This document shows, in pieces, positions 60,908 through 64,000 of a stretch of DNA of 64,000 nucleotides. The translations under genes were made by a program, and so were the position numbers. Numbering within the stretch: position 1 is the stretch's first letter; each line of letters begins with the position of its first letter. The DNA comes from UBA1081 sp964613045. GTDB taxonomy: Bacteria > Bacillota > Clostridia > Oscillospirales > Acutalibacteraceae. The DNA is taken from positions 1-64,000 of the forward strand of contig CAZTFS010000002.1 in NCBI GenBank assembly GCA_964613045.1, in the 5' to 3' direction. The notes beneath the pieces are model-generated. The model was not told the DNA's origin. It was given only the letters and a program-made list of their open reading frames with translations, and did not search any database.

Positions 60908-61777
60908 TTATACTATTTCAATGCTTTGTTTTACGGGGACAGTTTCAAAAACTTGCGTAAATTTGTCTCTCAGCTCTTCGGCACACTCTGAAGCATCTTT
61001 TTGATCTTCAAATACACCGAATATTGCCGCACCGCTGCCTGTCATCATTGCAAGTTTTGCGTTGTGATTACGCATTATTGCCTTAATTTTAACTCTGTCA
61101 CCGACTTCAACGACCTGTTCAAAAACATTTGCAGCCTTATTGCACATACTTTTGAGGTCTTTTTGTGTTGCGGCGAAAAGAAATCCTTCATTATCCGGGT
61201 GTCTGATCCAATCAGCAGTATCGTAATTTGTATAAGCATCCTTTGTAGAAACGCCCTGGCTGGGCTTTACGACGACAATATAACATTCGGGAATATCGGG
61301 AAGCTTTGCCATGACTTCACCTTTATTAAGACAAAGTCTTGTGCCTCCTGCTATGCAGAAGGGAACATCAGCACCGACCTTTTCCCCTATCTTATATAAA
61401 TCATCCGGGGACAACTCTGTGTTCAGAAGCTTGTCAAGAGCAACTATAACTGCTGCAGCATCTGCACTGCCGCCTGCCATACCTGCCTGTGACGGTATGA
61501 TCTTTTCTATATGTATATGGGCACCGTGAACAGTATCATTAATGTTCTCAAAAAAGAACTGTGCCGCTTTATAAGCTGTATTTTTGCTGTCTGCAGGCAC
61601 GGTCTTGTCCTGACAGGAAAGTGTTATAATGCCCGAGTCGTTCAATTCCACTGAAACATTATCATAAATTCCTACGGATTGCATAACTGTATAGATGCTG
61701 TGATAACCGTTTTCGAGTATTGCAGTAAGATCAAGAATAAGGTTGACTTTAGCAGCTGCTTTGAGAGAAATTTTCAT
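60908..61777 (-). CDS. ispE: 4-diphosphocytidyl-2-C-methyl-D-erythritol kinase
   Basis: GHMP kinase of the MEP pathway. 289 residues with the N-terminal AAAKVNLILDL, the ATP-binding PSQAGMAGGSADAAA, GADVPFCIAGGT, and MTGSGAAIFGVF near the end. Full length. Adjacent to spoIIR as in several Firmicutes; the other MEP genes dxr and ispG are in this window. Confidence 0.95.
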   Translation of the reverse strand: MKISLKAAAKVNLILDLTAILENGYHSIYTVMQSVGIYDNVSVELNDSGIITLSCQDKTVPADSKNTAYKAAQFFFENINDTVHGAHIHIEKIIPSQAGMAGGSADAAAVIVALDKLLNTELSPDDLYKIGEKVGADVPFCIAGGTRLCLNKGEVMAKLPDIPECYIVVVKPSQGVSTKDAYTNYDTADWIRHPDNEGFLFAATQKDLKSMCNKAANVFEQVVEVGDRVKIKAIMRNHNAKLAMMTGSGAAIFGVFEDQKDASECAEELRDKFTQVFETVPVKQSIEIV

Positions 61778-61905
61778 ATTTGCACCATCCTTATATATAT
61801 TCTAACTGCTATGACCAAATTTTTCAATATTTTTTTGATAAAATATTGTAAAGATCTTTAAATTGTGATAACATATATAAGCAAAAATTTTATACGGTGA
61901 TATTT

Positions 61906-62718
61906 ATGGAATTTAAAACAATTGTTGATACGCACAATCATACAGATAATTCTTTTGACGGAAATCATTCACCTGTATATATGTGCGAGGCTGCATGTAA
62001 CAAAGGATTAAGGGCAATTGCATTTACCGATCATTGTGAAGTTGATGCGTTTGATGACAGTGCAGAAAGAAGTGTCAGACAGGCATATTTTGAGATCGCA
62101 AAAGCAAAAAGTGCGTTTATGGGTAAGTTGCTTGTGCTTAACGGAATTGAACTCGGACAGCCTGCTTATGATATTCCCACAGCGGAAAAGATACTTGCTT
62201 CCCAGAAATTTGATATAGTTATCGGATCTGTACATAACCTCAGAAATAAAAAAGATTTTTATTTTATTGAGGATTTTTCTAAAATTGATGTAAAGGCTGA
62301 ACTTAGAGAATATTTCGATGAGATTCTGACTATGCTTGAATGGGGTAATTTTGATATTCTTGCTCATCTTACATATCCTTTCCGTTATCTTTTCTCAAGA
62401 AACAATATACGTGTTGATATTGATGAATATAAGCCTCAGGTTGATGAAATACTCAAGCTGACCGCTGAAAAAAATATTGCTCTTGAGATCAATACGGGCG
62501 GACTCAGACAGCCTATAGACAGACTTGCACCTGAGGTAGGTACAGTAAAAAGATTTAAGGAACTCGGCGGCAAAATGGTATCTGTCGGCTCTGACGCTCA
62601 TTTTGCTAAGGATATCGGCGTCGGTATCAAGGACGCATTGTCTGCTGCAAAGGAGGCAGGCTTTGACTGCGTGACGATATTCCAGAAACGCCAGCCTCTT
62701 GAGATTCCCATTGAATAA
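61906..62718 (+). CDS. HisJ/HisK-type PHP phosphatase
   Basis: A 270-residue PHP enzyme. ATG at 61906 (MEFKTIVDTHNHT) is preceded by GGTGAT; a GTG three codons earlier is possible. Metal ligands are in DTHNHTDNSFDG, FTDHCEVD, GIELGQ, IGSVHN and VGSDAHF. It resembles histidinol-phosphatase of the HisK class, but no his genes are near; general phosphoesterase activity is equally possible. Ends 20 bases before murC. Confidence 0.85.
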   Translation: MEFKTIVDTHNHTDNSFDGNHSPVYMCEAACNKGLRAIAFTDHCEVDAFDDSAERSVRQAYFEIAKAKSAFMGKLLVLNGIELGQPAYDIPTAEKILASQKFDIVIGSVHNLRNKKDFYFIEDFSKIDVKAELREYFDEILTMLEWGNFDILAHLTYPFRYLFSRNNIRVDIDEYKPQVDEILKLTAEKNIALEINTGGLRQPIDRLAPEVGTVKRFKELGGKMVSVGSDAHFAKDIGVGIKDALSAAKEAGFDCVTIFQKRQPLEIPIE

Positions 62719-62737
62719 CAACGGAGATGAATTTGAT

Positions 62738-64000
62738 TTGTTTGAAGCAGATAAATATCTGGATAAAGTAAAACGTATCCACTTTATTGGTATCGGCGGC
62801 TCTGGCATGTGTCCGCTTGCAGAGATACTGCATTCCAAAGGTTATGAGCTTTCAGGCTCTGATAATAATGAAACAGACACCCTTAACAGGATAAAATCGC
62901 TTGGGATTCCTGTTGTTCTCGGTCAGAAAGCCGAAAATATAGAGGGAGCTGAGATGATTATTTATACTGCGGCGATCCAGAAGGATAATCCCGAGCTGAT
63001 TGCTGCAATGAACAGCGGTATTCCTACTTTTGAGCGTTCCAAGTTGCTCGGTGCTGTTTCAAGAAAGTTCGGAAATTGTATCGGTATCAGCGGAACACAC
63101 GGCAAGACTACTGTTACGTCAATGCTGACCCAGGTGCTTATAAATGCCGGTGTTGATCCCTCTGCGGTAATCGGCGGAAAGCTCCCCATGACAGGAACTA
63201 ACGGAATTACAGGCAATTCCGATATTTTTGTTTGTGAAGCATGTGAGTATTCCAATACATTTCTTGAGCTCAGCCCTGAGTGCAGTGTTATTCTTAATGT
63301 TGATGCAGATCATCTTGAATTTTTTAAGACGATGGATAATCTGAGACATTCTTTTGTTGAATTTGCCTCAATGGCAAAAACCGTAATTTATAACGGTGAT
63401 GATGAAAATACGCTGAAAGTCATTGCTGAAACTGACGGAAAGGAATACATTACCTTTGGTCTTGACAAGTCCAATGACTGGTATGCAGACAATTTCGGTA
63501 GAGATAACGGTGCCTATTCTGAATTTGATGTTTATTTTAAAGGTCAGAAACAGGGCAGAGCAGTTCTTTCTGTTCCCGGCAAACATAATATTTATAACGC
63601 TCTTGCAGCTATCGCATCCGCCGTATATGCAGGCGTTGAGCCTGTGAAGGCAATTGATCTGCTGCATGATTTCGGCGGAGCAGGCAGACGTTTTGAAAAA
63701 CTCGGTGAATATAAAGGTATTACGATAGTAGATGACTATGCACATCATCCTGCCGAACTGAAAGTTACTCTTGAAGCTGCAAAGCAGATGAATTTTAAGA
63801 AGGTAATTGCTGTTTTTCAGCCCTTTACCTATTCACGTACCGCGATGCTTCTTGATGATTTTGCTAAGGTGCTCAGTATTGCCGATAAGGTTGTTATGAC
63901 TGAAATCATGGGCTCAAGAGAAAAGAATACTTATAATATTTATTCTTCTGATCTGGCGGCTAAGATACCCGACAGTGAATGGTATCCGACTTTTGAAGAG
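62738..64000 (+). CDS. murC: UDP-N-acetylmuramate-L-alanine ligase (3' truncated by window)
   Basis: The frame starts with TTG at 62738, nine bases after GGAGAT, and stays open to the window end (421 codons). FIGIGGSGMCPLA is the Rossmann start, GISGTHGKTTVTSML is the ATP P-loop, EACEYSNTFLELSPE contains the metal Glu, NVDADHLEFF follows, and DDYAHHPAEL marks the Mur ligase C-terminal domain. It adds L-Ala to UDP-MurNAc. An alternative TTG start lies at 62714; no ATG fits. Only the last 30-40 residues are missing. Confidence 0.95.
   Translation, partial: MFEADKYLDKVKRIHFIGIGGSGMCPLAEILHSKGYELSGSDNNETDTLNRIKSLGIPVVLGQKAENIEGAEMIIYTAAIQKDNPELIAAMNSGIPTFERSKLLGAVSRKFGNCIGISGTHGKTTVTSMLTQVLINAGVDPSAVIGGKLPMTGTNGITGNSDIFVCEACEYSNTFLELSPECSVILNVDADHLEFFKTMDNLRHSFVEFASMAKTVIYNGDDENTLKVIAETDGKEYITFGLDKSNDWYADNFGRDNGAYSEFDVYFKGQKQGRAVLSVPGKHNIYNALAAIASAVYAGVEPVKAIDLLHDFGGAGRRFEKLGEYKGITIVDDYAHHPAELKVTLEAAKQMNFKKVIAVFQPFTYSRTAMLLDDFAKVLSIADKVVMTEIMGSREKNTYNIYSSDLAAKIPDSEWYPTFEE

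Overview
The window reads as a fragment of a low-to-mid GC, spore-forming member of the Clostridia, most likely an anaerobic gut or rumen Oscillospiraceae/Ruminococcaceae type. The reasons are: a spoIIR gene; a T-box leader; an MEP isoprenoid pathway (dxr, ispG, ispE); a secreted lysozyme carrying a type I dockerin; strong AGGAGG ribosome sites with TTGACA/TATAAT promoters; and many glycan-degrading enzymes. No phage, insertion sequence, CRISPR array, rRNA or tRNA gene was recognised. One 100-N scaffold gap lies at 10847-10946.

Layout. 1-10.7 kb (mostly minus strand): two tandem ceramidase-like secreted hydrolases, a GH84 N-acetylglucosaminidase with a divergent GNAT acetyltransferase, a DUF4838 protein, the amino-sugar salvage pair murQ plus a BadF-type kinase, and a secreted PHP phosphoesterase. 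11-16 kb (plus): a T-box leader whose specifier reads as AAC (Asn), then aspS fused to gatC, a shortened divergent gatA, and gatB. 16-20.7 kb: AlaX editing protein, an esterase, a beta-helix protein resembling GH110, and an alpha/beta hydrolase. 20.7-23.2 kb: LysR regulator and a divergent tryptophanase/tyrosine phenol-lyase family enzyme. 23.3-29 kb (minus): a tightly coupled operon of a GH13 alpha-glucosidase, a lipase, a propeller/toroid protein and a small propeller-like protein. 29.1-31.9 kb (minus): GNAT, an unrecognised polytopic membrane protein and a NagD-like phosphatase. 32-36.1 kb: Gfo/Idh/MocA oxidoreductase plus a 1028-residue glycosidase-like protein. 36.2-44.7 kb: EamA transporter and alr, an orphan substrate-binding protein, a double metallophosphoesterase, and a GH25-dockerin lysozyme. 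44.8-53.1 kb (minus): the housekeeping operon pyrH-frr-uppS-cdsA-dxr-rseP-ispG, extended by an acyltransferase and a zinc-ribbon membrane protein. 53.2-64 kb: NahK-like kinase, MscS channel, GH38 mannosidase, a HAD phosphatase, spoIIR, ispE, a PHP phosphatase and the start of murC.

The accessory genes point to use of host or cell-wall amino-sugar glycans: GH84, GH38, GH110-like and DUF4838 proteins release or modify sugars, and NahK, the BadF kinase and MurQ process GlcNAc, GalNAc or MurNAc inside the cell.

The most unusual system is the tRNA-dependent asparagine operon. GatC is the C-terminal domain of AspRS; AspRS carries His31, the hallmark of non-discriminating enzymes; the leader responds to tRNA-Asn by my reading; and GatA has lost its N-terminal region, the cis-Ser of the amidase triad and the glutamine-binding Asp. 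This suggests a glutaminase-deficient, AspRS-tethered transamidosome that may take ammonia from another source.
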